A stretch of 64,000 nucleotides of DNA from Bacillota bacterium. GTDB lineage: Bacteria > Bacillota > Clostridia > Acetivibrionales > DTU013. Shown in pieces: positions 1 to 8,818 of the stretch. The translations under genes were made by a program, and so were the position numbers. Where the stretch lies: contig JAEXNT010000058.1 in the NCBI GenBank assembly GCA_023439545.1, forward strand, positions 11,413 through 75,412, written 5' to 3'. Every line of letters begins with the position of its first letter. Positions within the stretch are counted from its first letter, which is position 1. The notes under the pieces were generated by a model, which had not been told where the DNA came from, did no database searches, and saw only the letters and a program-made list of their open reading frames with translations.

Positions 1-1
1 A

Positions 2-1090
2 CTTAATATTGTTGAAACCATCCACGGAATCGAATCGACATTTTTTCGGACTGTCGACTTCATTAAAAAGCTGAATGAAACGACAGATCGGATAAATTCC
101 ATCCTCAATACTGTCAACAATATATCGAAACAGACGAATCTGCTTTCTCTGAATGCTTCGATTGAGTCGGCAAGGGCGGGAGAAAGCGGAAGGGGCTTTT
201 CCGTAGTGGCCGATGAGATACGCAAACTTGCGGGAGACAGTGAAAAAGCTGTCAGGGATATCGCACAGCTGCTGCAGGCAATGCAGGCGGAAGTCACAGG
301 CATCAACGAACTCATTGATGAGAACATGCACATGATAGAAAAAGGTGTCGCCGAATCGAAAAATGTTGAAGGAAATCTCGGATCGATCCGCAAATCGTTC
401 AACGGAGTATTGGAAATGGCGGGAAAGGTAATAAGAGGATCGGAAGACCAAGTCCGCCATGCCAATTATGTTATCGAAAACATGGGCAGTGTGGATGAGA
501 TCGTCAAAGCATCTGTAAAGAGTGTGGAGGACGTAAAAACATCAATATACAAGCAAAAGGAAGGTATCGAGGAAATAGCCGAAATGAGCGGCAGATTGAA
601 TTCAGCGTCCGGGGATCTTAACGGACTCCTTGGCTGGAGCATGGCAGGGAGTGGAGAGGAAAATAAAAACGGAAAAAGAAAAAGAAATAGAGAAGAAATC
701 AAGGATACAAAGCCGGAAGCTGTAAATAGCATGGAAAAGATCGAAGAAGCTTTCAGGTTGATAAGAGAGCTTGCAGCGAAACCTGATATCATACGGATGG
801 AAAAGACAGTGCACAGGAAGGTTCTGGAGGACCTCCTGAGCCGTTGCGGGTACATCGAAGCAGCCTGGAGCAATGACGCCAAGGGCCGGTTCATATGCTC
901 TATACCTGAAGCGGGTATAGCGAACGCAAGCATAAGGGAGTGGTTCATCAGGGGAATAAGCGGCGAGGAATATACGTCCGAAGTATACGTGTCGGCCATC
1001 ACCCGAAAGCCGTGCGTAACGTTGTCAGTACCCATAAAATCGGACAGCGGTTCTGTTTTGGGTGTTGTCGGGATAGATCTGAAAATATGA
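2..1090 (+). CDS. Methyl-accepting chemotaxis protein, 5' end outside window
   Basis: C-terminal part of a chemoreceptor. The frame is open from the first base, so the N-terminus lies upstream. The signalling hairpin tip is visible around codons 43-75, with the usual NLLSLNASIESARAGESGRG core followed by VVADEIRKLA. That tip is the contact site for CheA and CheW. A charged linker rich in Lys, Glu and Asn follows at about codons 215-235. The last 130 residues read like a small Cache/PDC sensor fold (a GRFICSIPEAG stretch, then REWFIRG and GVVGIDL), so a sensor domain sits after the signalling domain, not before it. Family assignment is firm. The ligand, and whether the missing part holds membrane segments, cannot be told. 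Confidence 0.9.
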   Translation, partial: LNIVETIHGIESTFFRTVDFIKKLNETTDRINSILNTVNNISKQTNLLSLNASIESARAGESGRGFSVVADEIRKLAGDSEKAVRDIAQLLQAMQAEVTGINELIDENMHMIEKGVAESKNVEGNLGSIRKSFNGVLEMAGKVIRGSEDQVRHANYVIENMGSVDEIVKASVKSVEDVKTSIYKQKEGIEEIAEMSGRLNSASGDLNGLLGWSMAGSGEENKNGKRKRNREEIKDTKPEAVNSMEKIEEAFRLIRELAAKPDIIRMEKTVHRKVLEDLLSRCGYIEAAWSNDAKGRFICSIPEAGIANASIREWFIRGISGEEYTSEVYVSAITRKPCVTLSVPIKSDSGSVLGVVGIDLKI

Positions 1091-1097
1091 CTTCCAT

Positions 1098-2126
1098 TTA
1101 TGTGAAATACTCTATTTCCGCGTCAGGGAAGCGTTCACGGATGAGCGAGGATATATAGTTTTTGATATCCTCTGTGGCCTCCTTGGGATATACATACTTG
1201 AAACGGCCATATTTACCCCATTTGACAGCTCGGATCGATTCATCCATATCGAGCTTGGTGTTCGGAAAGCGCTGGAGGATAAAGCTCTTTGCGACCGGCG
1301 TGAACCTGTGCTGTATCAGCTCGAAGGTCAGCGGCAGGCCGGAGCTTGAGGTATCCACCTGCTGCGCCAGGCTGTCGAACAGTTCCAGGTACTCATGCCT
1401 CCAGTTTTCGTATAGCATTATCGGCGCGATAATGAAGCCGGTCGGATATCCGGCGTGGGAGATCTTTGAAGCGACCGAGAGCCGCTCTTCGAAGGTAGCC
1501 GTATTGTGTTCGAAATTTTTAATGACGTACCTGGAATTCACGCTGACCCTGAACCTCGTATGCTCGTTGTGCCTAAGGCTGAGCAGGGAATCGGCGTTAT
1601 CGAATTTGGTCACGATCCTTAGCCTGCCGTTTTCCAGCTCGCCGAAAAATTCGACGGTCCTGGCAACGCTTCCCGTCAGATGTTCCAGAGCAAGAGGATC
1701 GCCTGTGCTGGCAATCTCAAAGGTCGTAAGCCTGTTCCCATTCTTTTCAATATGCTTTTTGACGGATTCCAGTATGTCCTCAATGTTGACGTAGACCGTC
1801 AGATAGGGTTTTGCTCCCTGTGTAGTCTGAAGGTAGCAGTATTCGCAGCTTCCCGGGCAATTTGTGACGAGCGGGAACTCATAATCTGCGGACGGCTTGC
1901 ATATGTCGAAGCTAAGGCTCTTCTTTGCGCGCACGACGAGAGACTTCTTCGATGCGGCATATTTTTCCTTTTCATTGGAACCGGGAATATTCCTGGACAC
2001 ATTTTGCACAGACGTCTTCATTATCGGCACGCCAAGTTCTCCGAAATATCCGTAAAGCTTCAGCCCCAGCGGGTATTCCAGGGCTCCGGGCTCGAAAAAC
2101 ACCCTGTCGGGCATATATTGCTTCAT
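1098..2126 (-). CDS. Spore photoproduct lyase-like radical SAM protein lacking the donor cysteine
   Basis: 342 residues, close to the length of SplB, the radical SAM enzyme that reverses thymine spore photoproduct in germinating spores. The cluster motif CPGSCEYC places Cys90, Cys94 and Cys97 exactly where B. subtilis SplB has them, and the protein ends in the typical EYFT. I chose the ATG at 2126 because GGAGG lies 8 bases upstream; a longer frame to 2246 has no ribosome site. The oddity is at about residue 140: SplB reads ACTSD there, with Cys141 as hydrogen-atom donor, but this protein reads ASTGD. The fold assignment is secure. Activity as a normal SP lyase is doubtful. It is convergent with the chemoreceptor gene. 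Confidence 0.85.
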   Translation of the reverse strand: MKQYMPDRVFFEPGALEYPLGLKLYGYFGELGVPIMKTSVQNVSRNIPGSNEKEKYAASKKSLVVRAKKSLSFDICKPSADYEFPLVTNCPGSCEYCYLQTTQGAKPYLTVYVNIEDILESVKKHIEKNGNRLTTFEIASTGDPLALEHLTGSVARTVEFFGELENGRLRIVTKFDNADSLLSLRHNEHTRFRVSVNSRYVIKNFEHNTATFEERLSVASKISHAGYPTGFIIAPIMLYENWRHEYLELFDSLAQQVDTSSSGLPLTFELIQHRFTPVAKSFILQRFPNTKLDMDESIRAVKWGKYGRFKYVYPKEATEDIKNYISSLIRERFPDAEIEYFT

Positions 2127-2320
2127 AAATTCCTCCGTTTCGGAATAATCCATATGTTTATTATGATTATTTTTTGCTGTAATATTTATCTGAGAAAATA
2201 GTCTTAATAGCGTAGAAAGCTTATTGACAAAAATAAATAAACGCAATTACTTTCGTTATTTGACTATATTGTAGATTATTGCTATTATTGTCATGAATCA
2301 GATATTGAGGTATTGGATTT

Positions 2321-3112
2321 TTGAGTACACAAATTTTTATTGTTTTTTTTCTAAATTTCATTATTTCGCTAATAGGTACACTCGCATATTCTGTGAGACT
2401 TGTCGGTGTGAGGACAGGTAAGATTGCAGTATCTTATGCAATCTTTAATGTATTTACTTTGATATCCAGAGTTGCAGTTACTTTTCAAGTTCCGATATTA
2501 ACAAAGTATGTTGAGCGGAATCCAGGCTCTGTAGAATTAGTAAACATTTTTATTATTATAATTCTTATTTCCGGAGTATCGACTATTGTAGGCGCTCTCC
2601 TCATTCCGTCATTTCAAAGGCTTTTATCGAAAGGAGTTCAGTCGTTTTCCGTACACAGATCTGTACCAAAACTTCTTCTTCATAGTTTATCAAAATCCGG
2701 GATTATTTATATAAAAGAGTTTGTATCAATTCCTGTTAAGGAGAATATCACCAAGCTATCAATGAAGAATTTACCGAAGAAAACTCTCATATTAAATATC
2801 ATTGCTGTATCTTTGATAACTACAGGTGCAGTAGCGCCTATTTATGCCGGGTATATCGAGCCGGGCTTAAGAGCCACTTGTATTACGCTTTCTTCCGTTA
2901 TTAATGGCTTTGCAACAATTATGATGACTGTTTTTATTGACCCGCAATTATCAATAATGACCGATGATGTTATTGTAGGGAAATGTAGTGAACAACAGTT
3001 TAGAAGCTGTGTAGTGGGAATGGTGGGTAGTAAAACGCTAGGTACTTTTTTTGCTTTGCTTGAATTCCTTCCGGCAACTTATTTTATAGTTTTTATTGCA
3101 AGATTGATTTGA
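2321..3112 (+). CDS. amj: Lipid II flippase Amj family (DUF2837)
   Basis: 263 residues with about six hydrophobic segments and almost no soluble domain. The N-terminal stretch (a GTLAYSVRLVGVRTG motif, then ISRVAVTFQ) is what I know from Amj/YdaH of B. subtilis, an alternate flippase that moves the peptidoglycan precursor lipid II across the membrane and can replace MurJ. The start is a TTG with GAGGT 9 bases upstream; no in-frame ATG fits better. It stands alone between two genes on the other strand. Local AT content is higher than in its neighbours. Family assignment rests on recognising the sequence, and function is inferred from the family. Confidence 0.82.
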   Translation: MSTQIFIVFFLNFIISLIGTLAYSVRLVGVRTGKIAVSYAIFNVFTLISRVAVTFQVPILTKYVERNPGSVELVNIFIIIILISGVSTIVGALLIPSFQRLLSKGVQSFSVHRSVPKLLLHSLSKSGIIYIKEFVSIPVKENITKLSMKNLPKKTLILNIIAVSLITTGAVAPIYAGYIEPGLRATCITLSSVINGFATIMMTVFIDPQLSIMTDDVIVGKCSEQQFRSCVVGMVGSKTLGTFFALLEFLPATYFIVFIARLI

Positions 3113-3247
3113 TTATGTAAATCACCTCAACTATATATCCCCCAAGTTGTTTGCCTTCAATTTTAACACGTGGGCTAAAAGGCAACGAATATCAGTAAAT
3201 AAACGAAAAAAAGAACCGTCCCTGCGTTTCGCTGTAGATATGACAAA

Positions 3248-3274
3248 GCGGGAGCCGATAAAATCGACTCCCGC
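3248..3274 (-). terminator. Hairpin downstream of the uracil permease gene
   Basis: GCGGGAG and CTCCCGC form the base of a stem with an inner CGAT/ATCG helix and a short A-rich loop. Read on the minus strand it lies 50 bases past the permease stop and is followed by a weak T stretch. It probably ends that transcript. Nothing else is evident between 3113 and 3324. Confidence 0.6.
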
Positions 3275-3324
3275 CGTATGCTTCGTTGTGAGTTTGAGTT
3301 TGAGTTCGCTGTCCGGTCCCACGC

Positions 3325-4734
3325 CTACATCTCTTCAGTTGCCTGCTGTACCTTTTTCTTTCCGCCTATGCTGAGTACTGCGTTGAGGAGGATTCCGAAT
3401 ATAGCGGCGCCTGCGACGCAGGGGACCTGTATACCGAGGAACGGGATGTTTCCGGTACCGTTGAAACCGTACTTACCGCCGATACCGATGACCATTATGG
3501 TCGCGATTACAGCGATATTCTTTGCACTGAACATGTCCACCTTTTTCTCTATCATTATGGCAACGCCCTGTGCCGCTATCGCACCGAAGAGGTATATCTC
3601 GAGTCCGCCTATGACTGCGGTGGGCAGAGAATAAATAGCGTTGACAAGGGGAGTGAAGCAGGCGATAACCATTGCTACGATCGAGGCGCCGATGAGTACC
3701 GGTATCGCGAATACCTTGGTTATGGCCATTGCGCTGATGTTTTCACCGTAATTAGTTCCGGCAGGTCCTCCGATGAGACCGGAGATCATGTCGCCGAGAC
3801 CGTCGCCTATGAGGTTCAGACCGAGCTTGTCGGCAATGTTGTATTTCTTGCCGGAATTCTTTTTCTTCGCGAGGTCATTTACGTAAATGTCAAGCTGGAA
3901 CACGTGAGCCGTCGATTCCGGTATGGTCGCGATAGCTATCGGCATGATAGCCGCCACTGCCAGAAGAGTCGGCTTAGGCAGCGTGAATATCGGAAGTGCG
4001 AAGATTCCTGTATTCGCTTCGGCGGGCAGTACCTTGAAGAGGTTGATACCTGTGATCTGCATTATGACGAATGCGGTGATGACGCCGCATATCGGACCGA
4101 GGAGCAGCGGGATCTGACCGGCTACGCCTTTTAAGTATATCGAGAAAAGTATGGTTGCGATAAGTGTGACAAGCGAAATTATCCATGCCATGTTAGTTGC
4201 CATGGCGATCTGCGCGTCCGTTACGGACACTTTGCCCGCCGTGTCTATTGCAATGGAGGCGGCGTCGTTTATTGCATTCGCAGCCAGCGTCAAGCCTATG
4301 ACCATTGCGATCGGGCCTGTGACTGAAGCGGGAAGAACCTTTTCGATTGCTTCCCTTCCGAAACGCATTACGATGAGACCGGCTGCTATTGAAACTAAAC
4401 CTGACATCACTATGCCGAACTGTGCTACTGCGATCTTTTCATTGAGCGTGTAGCCTGAAAGAGCATCCGACGCCATCAGGCTGCCTATCGCAGCTACGTA
4501 CGAAAAACTTGAACCGTAATAGAGCGGGATCTTTCCCCTTGTGACCAGTATGAAACCGAGTGTTGCGAGACCGCTTGCAAAGATGGTGGTTGAGATGTGA
4601 AAGCCTGTGATGATGGCTACTGCTACGGTTGCCGGAAACATAACGATTACCTGCTGCAGCGCGTATAAAAGCAGTTTCCAGATTGGGGGCCTTTCATCGG
4701 GCAGATACCCGATTACACTTTGGGACTTCGGCAT
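3325..4734 (-). CDS. uraA: Uracil/xanthine permease, NCS2 family
   Basis: 469-residue nucleobase:cation symporter that takes up uracil or a related base with protons. The protein is almost wholly membrane-embedded. The two NCS2 signature sites are present: a PESTAHV stretch in the segment that holds the substrate-binding Glu of E. coli UraA, and GGPAGTNYGEN in the following segment. The start at 4734 has AGGAGGG 7 bases upstream. The mRNA begins about 200 bases earlier, at a strong promoter, and passes through a structured leader ending in a terminator (separate entries), so expression is probably set by attenuation. Uracil is the likeliest substrate, but xanthine or uric acid transporters share this fold. 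Confidence 0.88.
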   Translation of the reverse strand: MPKSQSVIGYLPDERPPIWKLLLYALQQVIVMFPATVAVAIITGFHISTTIFASGLATLGFILVTRGKIPLYYGSSFSYVAAIGSLMASDALSGYTLNEKIAVAQFGIVMSGLVSIAAGLIVMRFGREAIEKVLPASVTGPIAMVIGLTLAANAINDAASIAIDTAGKVSVTDAQIAMATNMAWIISLVTLIATILFSIYLKGVAGQIPLLLGPICGVITAFVIMQITGINLFKVLPAEANTGIFALPIFTLPKPTLLAVAAIMPIAIATIPESTAHVFQLDIYVNDLAKKKNSGKKYNIADKLGLNLIGDGLGDMISGLIGGPAGTNYGENISAMAITKVFAIPVLIGASIVAMVIACFTPLVNAIYSLPTAVIGGLEIYLFGAIAAQGVAIMIEKKVDMFSAKNIAVIATIMVIGIGGKYGFNGTGNIPFLGIQVPCVAGAAIFGILLNAVLSIGGKKKVQQATEEM

Positions 4735-4783
4735 AGTAAACCCTCCTTGATATATATTGAATTTGTAGTGCACTTGCTTACTG

Positions 4784-4823
4784 ATAAAATAAAAAATCTT
4801 GCCCGCGGCATGCAGACAAGATT
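4784..4823 (-). terminator. Attenuator terminator in the uraA leader
   Basis: On the minus strand a 12-pair stem (plus-strand arms 4795-4806 and 4812-4823) with a 5-base loop is followed by a T-rich run. It lies 50 bases before the uraA start codon, inside the transcript, so it would stop transcription before the gene unless prevented from forming. Confidence 0.75.
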
Positions 4824-4902
4824 GTTGAAATCCGAATCCCGGTTCGCTCGGTAAAAGCCAATGGCTAAAACCGTCCAAACCGCTGAAATATATAATCTTG
4901 CC
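4817..4902 (-). promoter_or_regulatory. Switch-like leader domain competing with the attenuator
   Basis: The plus-strand 9-mer AATCTTGCC occurs at 4795-4803 and again at 4894-4902. In RNA either copy can pair with CAAGATT at 4817-4823. Pairing with the far copy closes a domain of about 85 bases and takes away the first arm of the terminator; pairing with the near copy makes the terminator. Inside the domain I see a second helix (CGGTTTG with CGAACCG) holding a CGGT/ACCG and AGCC/GGCT hairpin. This is the layout of an ON riboswitch or protein-dependent antiterminator. It does not match the PyrR site or the purine riboswitch as I know them. Confidence 0.6.
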
Positions 4903-4941
4903 GGCATCTCTGTACCGTTTTTAAAGATATTTGCCTTCGTC

Positions 4942-4970
4942 ATTATATCATTCACTTTTTACTTTTTCAA
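4942..4970 (-). promoter_or_regulatory. Promoter of uraA
   Basis: Minus strand: TTGAAA (4965-4970), 17-base spacer, perfect TATAAT (4942-4947). Transcription would begin near 4935, which gives a leader of about 200 bases. Confidence 0.75.
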
Positions 4971-5019
4971 CAAAAAACTCAATATTTTTTACCGTTGAGA
5001 TGTATCCGTTATAATGATA

Positions 5020-5048
5020 TTGCATTGTTTACTTTTTGGCATTATAAT
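5020..5048 (+). promoter_or_regulatory. Probable promoter of hppA
   Basis: A perfect TATAAT at 5043-5048 has a weak TTGCAT 17 bases upstream. It leaves about 95 bases of untranslated leader before hppA. The -10 box is convincing, the -35 less so. Confidence 0.5.
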
Positions 5049-5150
5049 GTAAAAGGCATAATTTTTGTTTTTGTACACTTTCGAGACTCACACAATACGA
5101 ATGTATTTACACTTTAAAATACATTATTAATGATCTTGGGAGGCGTTAAA

Positions 5151-7229
5151 ATGAATTGGTCGGTCGTAGCAATTTTAGTATCACTACTCGCTCTGGGGGT
5201 AGCGGCCTGGCTCTATACCTGGGTAAAATCACAACCCTCATCCAATCCGGAAATCGCTAGGGTCGGATTACTGATCAGAAAGGGCGCGAACACCTTTCTC
5301 GGCAGAGAATACAAAATTCTGGCGATATTCGTAGGCATCGTAGCAGTGCTCATTCTTTTGTTCCTTCCCCAGCCGATCTGGAGCGGAAAGCCGACGTCAA
5401 ACGTTATGATGGCGGTTTCCTACATAGTAGGATCAGTTCTATCTGCATTAGCAGGTAAAATCGGTATTTTTGTAGCTACTATTGCAAATATGAAAAGTGC
5501 TGAAGCTGCCACAAAGAACATCAATGTTTCTTTCATGTCAGGTTTCAGAGGCGGCGCCGTCATGGGAATGGCAGTCGTTGGAACGAGCCTTCTCGGCGTT
5601 GTCGGCGTACTTTTGCTGACCGGTGATTCGACGGCCGTACTCGGCTTCAGTTTCGGCGCATCATCGCTGGCTCTTTTTGCAAAAGCAGGCGGCGGTATAT
5701 TCACAAAGACGGCCGACGTCAGCGCCGACCTCGTTGGTAAGGTAGAACTCGGCATCCCTGAAGATGACCCGCGCAATCCTGCCGTTATAGCAGATAATGT
5801 CGGAGATAACGTCGGCGACGTCGCCGGAATGGGCGCGGACCTGTTCGACTCCAACGTTGCATCTATGGCTGCGGCATTAACGCTTGCAATGGCTATCGAC
5901 GGCGGTACGGGCGTAAATACAAGCATGATCTTTGCATATGCGGCAATAGGTCTTCTGTCATCGATAATCGGAATTTTCTTCGGACGTATAAGGAAAAACG
6001 GCGATCCGAGCTCAGCCTTGAATAACTGTACTTACATAACCACTCTCCTCTTTGCCGTTCTTACGGCAGGCGCGACCTATTTCTTCGGGTTCAACTGGCG
6101 TTACTGGGGTGCGACTGTCATCGGTCTAGCCGTTGGTGTTGTCGTCGGTATAGCTTCCGACTATTTCACCAATGACGTCAAAAAGCCTGTCCGCACAGTG
6201 GCTGAGGCCTCCAAATCCGGACCGGCATTTACCATCATCAACGGTATATGCTACGGATTTCTCAGCGCATTCCCGGCTCTTATCGGTATAGGCTTATCAG
6301 CGATGGCATCCTATATGATCTGCGACGGGATAGATCCGAATTCCAATATGGACGCGCTTTTCGGAATAGCGATGGCGGCTCTGGGTATGCTCTCCATAGT
6401 CGGAATGATTATTTCGAACGACGCTTACGGACCGATTGTCGACAATGCGAGAGGCCTTGTTGAAATGGGCAATCTTGGCGAGGAAGCGCTTAAGGTCACT
6501 GACGAGCTTGACAGCGCAGGCAATACCGTAAAGGCCATAACCAAGGGGTTTGCAATAGGTGCGGCCGGATTGACGGTTATCGCCCTCCTTGGCGCTTATA
6601 TGGCGGAGGTCAATGTCGTTCTGGCTGAAAAAGGCATGGAACTGATAACGGGCTTCGACGTCATGAACCCGGTCGTATTCTTCGGTATGATCGTAGGCGT
6701 CGCGATACCGGCTATCTTCTCCGCAATGCTGATGCTCGGCGTAGGACGTAACGCTCAAAGAATGGTCGGGGAGATTCACCGCCAGTTCAATGAGATCGTA
6801 GGCCTCAAAGAAGGCAAGGAAGGCGTCGTTCCCGAATACGACAAGTGTATCGATATAGCAACAAAGGGGGCTCTTCGCGAGTTGGTTCCCGCAGGACTTA
6901 TGGCTATACTTTCAACGCTTGTCGTAGGCTTCATAGGAGGCGTACATGCAATTGGCGGTTTCCTGACAGGAAATATTCTGAGCGGCTTGCTCCTTGCATT
7001 GTTCATGAGCAATGCCGGCGGACTCTGGGACAACTCCAAGAAATATGTTGAAGCCGGAAATGTTGGCGGCAGGGGTTCTGAGGCTCACAAGGCCGCAGTT
7101 GTCGGCGATACCGTCGGCGATCCTTTCAAGGATACCGCAGGTCCTTCGCTCAATACACAGATCACCGTCGTATCGCTGGTATCCTCGCTTACGGCAGGAC
7201 TGTTCGTATCGATCTCACTTATCAAATAA
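5151..7229 (+). CDS. hppA: Membrane-bound H+-translocating pyrophosphatase
   Basis: 692 residues with about 16 membrane segments. It hydrolyses pyrophosphate and pumps protons out of the cytoplasm. The catalytic stretch with DDPRNPAVIADNVGDNVGD lies near residues 205-225. Near residue 461 the sequence is GNTVKAITKGFAIG. In this family Lys at that site, with Thr three residues on, marks the K+-independent H+ pumps, while K+-dependent enzymes have Ala and Gly. The start at 5151 has GGGAGG 7 bases upstream; the earlier ATG at 5130 has none. The gene is monocistronic, with its own promoter and terminator. Ion choice is inferred from those residues only. Confidence 0.95.
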   Translation: MNWSVVAILVSLLALGVAAWLYTWVKSQPSSNPEIARVGLLIRKGANTFLGREYKILAIFVGIVAVLILLFLPQPIWSGKPTSNVMMAVSYIVGSVLSALAGKIGIFVATIANMKSAEAATKNINVSFMSGFRGGAVMGMAVVGTSLLGVVGVLLLTGDSTAVLGFSFGASSLALFAKAGGGIFTKTADVSADLVGKVELGIPEDDPRNPAVIADNVGDNVGDVAGMGADLFDSNVASMAAALTLAMAIDGGTGVNTSMIFAYAAIGLLSSIIGIFFGRIRKNGDPSSALNNCTYITTLLFAVLTAGATYFFGFNWRYWGATVIGLAVGVVVGIASDYFTNDVKKPVRTVAEASKSGPAFTIINGICYGFLSAFPALIGIGLSAMASYMICDGIDPNSNMDALFGIAMAALGMLSIVGMIISNDAYGPIVDNARGLVEMGNLGEEALKVTDELDSAGNTVKAITKGFAIGAAGLTVIALLGAYMAEVNVVLAEKGMELITGFDVMNPVVFFGMIVGVAIPAIFSAMLMLGVGRNAQRMVGEIHRQFNEIVGLKEGKEGVVPEYDKCIDIATKGALRELVPAGLMAILSTLVVGFIGGVHAIGGFLTGNILSGLLLALFMSNAGGLWDNSKKYVEAGNVGGRGSEAHKAAVVGDTVGDPFKDTAGPSLNTQITVVSLVSSLTAGLFVSISLIK

Positions 7230-7249
7230 TAAGGTTTCAATACAATAAA

Positions 7250-7283
7250 AAATCCCGTTTCCATCAGGAGACGGGATTTTTTT
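7250..7283 (+). terminator. Terminator of hppA
   Basis: A 13-pair stem built on AAATCCCGT and ACGGGATTT with a 4-base loop, followed by a T run, 20 bases after the hppA stop. Confidence 0.9.
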
Positions 7284-7296
7284 ACAATGTAACCTC

Positions 7297-7596
7297 GAAA
7301 TCCAGTTCGGATATATAACAGATGGATTTATTAACGGACACAGGAAAACGATGACAACAATGGCAATTGCAATTATATCACTGCTTGCAGTAAGATTACC
7401 GCTGGCAAGTGTTATGAGTAAAACTTCTTTAGGAATCACAGGGATTTGGTATGCCATGTTAATAACCTACCAGTTTATGTGGATTGATATATTGTTTAAG
7501 ACTTATTCCGCAGGCAAAGCTGCAAACACGGAGATCTTGCAGGGGTCGCCGGCTTCCATTACCCGGGATGTCAATGCGCAGATAGCGTCAATATAG
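7297..7596 (+). pseudogene. C-terminal remnant of a MATE-family efflux transporter
   Basis: About 100 codons are open. They read GFINGHRKT, then VRLPLAS, then LGITGIWYAM, a run typical of the last membrane segments of MATE drug/sodium antiporters (usual length about 450 residues). No N-terminal part is found upstream, where the hppA terminator lies, and there is no ribosome site before the ATG at 7351. I take it as a decayed fragment. It could also be a rearrangement scar left between hppA and ytvI. Confidence 0.6.
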
Positions 7597-7666
7597 TCGT
7601 ATATAGACAAAGAATACGAAAAAATAACAAGAACGTGGTAAAAAAAATGTCCGGGGCGGCGGTCGA

Positions 7667-8818
7667 TTATTCACTATGTGACGTTTCGGGGTCTGCTGCA
7701 GCGTTATCGGTGCGAGCGGCGCCGGTATCCCTGCCGTCCAGACCTATGATTTCTTTAACGGGCCTGTTCTTGTAAATTGTGACCATTATATTGCGGATGA
7801 TCAGGTAGGAGATCGGTCCAAGGATAAGACCGGCGAAGCCTATCAGGCGCAGGCCGGTATACATTGCCAGCAAAGTCATAAGCGGATATACACCGATCTG
7901 ATGTCCGACGACCTTGGGTTCGATGACCTGGCGGACGATCAGGACCACGAGATACAGTACCAATGTAGATATCCCCATCCTAACATCGCCCGTCAAAAAG
8001 GAATACACAGACCATGGGATGAGCACGCTCCCTGCTCCCAGCACTGGTAGGGCGTCGATGAGCGCAGTCAGGAACGCCATCAACAAAACGTAGTCAATGC
8101 CTATTATGCTCAAACCTATGAATACCTCGGTAAAAGTTATGCTCATCATTATGAGTGCAGCCCTGAGATATCCGAACAATGCGTTGAAAAGATCCTTCTT
8201 GACGGCAAGTATACGGTGGAGCCAGCTTTCCGGTAAATGTCGGACAAATACGGCCGCGATCCTGTCGCGGTCTTTGGAGAGAAAGAATGTGGCAAGTATC
8301 GTAATGAGCGTGAATATCAGTATTTCAGGAAGTGATGCCGCAGTCAGGAAGGCTCCTTTAACAACGGTCGCGCTGAAACTCGTTACTGTAGCCGAAAGGT
8401 TCATGAATGCGCTGCGCAGATTTTCCGTCAGTTCACCAGGCATCCATTTTATGTATTCGGAGCCTTGCTGTACAAGAATCATGGTTTTGGCATAAAGGTT
8501 GGACAGCAGTTCAGGTGCAATGATGAGGAGATCCTTGAACTCCTTTATAAGCTTGAGAATCGCAAGGACGACCAGCGTTATGATTGACCCCAGTATCAGC
8601 AGCAATACGATCGGAGCTGCCGCGCCCCGCTTGAAGTGTATTTTTTTTGTCAGGAAACGTATTACCGGCTCCATCAGCGAGGACAGTGCAAAAGCTATAA
8701 GGAAGGGCATCAGGAAAAACGCCAGCTTGAACATCAATAATACGCCGGCAACGACAGTCACTACCACTATAATGAACAGAGCTATTTTCCTAAAAACGAT
8801 GTTATGTTTTATATTCAT
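7667..8818 (-). CDS. ytvI: AI-2E family transporter, YtvI-like sporulation membrane protein
   Basis: 383 residues with a hydrophobic N-terminal pair of segments, a charged middle part, and four to five more membrane segments ending near residue 350. The pattern and the GPISYLIIRN and VEPKVVGHQIG-like stretches fit the AI-2E/PerM permease family. In spore formers of this length the usual annotation is the sporulation integral membrane protein YtvI; its substrate is unknown. The start has AGGAGA 8 bases upstream. The last 25 residues are polar and Asp/Ala rich, presumably a cytoplasmic tail. No partner gene is adjacent. Confidence 0.8.
   Translation of the reverse strand: MNIKHNIVFRKIALFIIVVVTVVAGVLLMFKLAFFLMPFLIAFALSSLMEPVIRFLTKKIHFKRGAAAPIVLLLILGSIITLVVLAILKLIKEFKDLLIIAPELLSNLYAKTMILVQQGSEYIKWMPGELTENLRSAFMNLSATVTSFSATVVKGAFLTAASLPEILIFTLITILATFFLSKDRDRIAAVFVRHLPESWLHRILAVKKDLFNALFGYLRAALIMMSITFTEVFIGLSIIGIDYVLLMAFLTALIDALPVLGAGSVLIPWSVYSFLTGDVRMGISTLVLYLVVLIVRQVIEPKVVGHQIGVYPLMTLLAMYTGLRLIGFAGLILGPISYLIIRNIMVTIYKNRPVKEIIGLDGRDTGAARTDNAAADPETSHSE

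Noticed and set aside
3192..3225. Short GGGACGGTTCTTTTTTT-like word (minus strand)
   Set aside because: Similar words are frequent in clostridial spacers near REP-type elements, but a single copy without flanking structure does not support calling a mobile element.
4817..4902. Known purine riboswitch or PyrR site before uraA
   Set aside because: The conserved loop sequences of the purine aptamer and the PyrR consensus are not found; left as unidentified.
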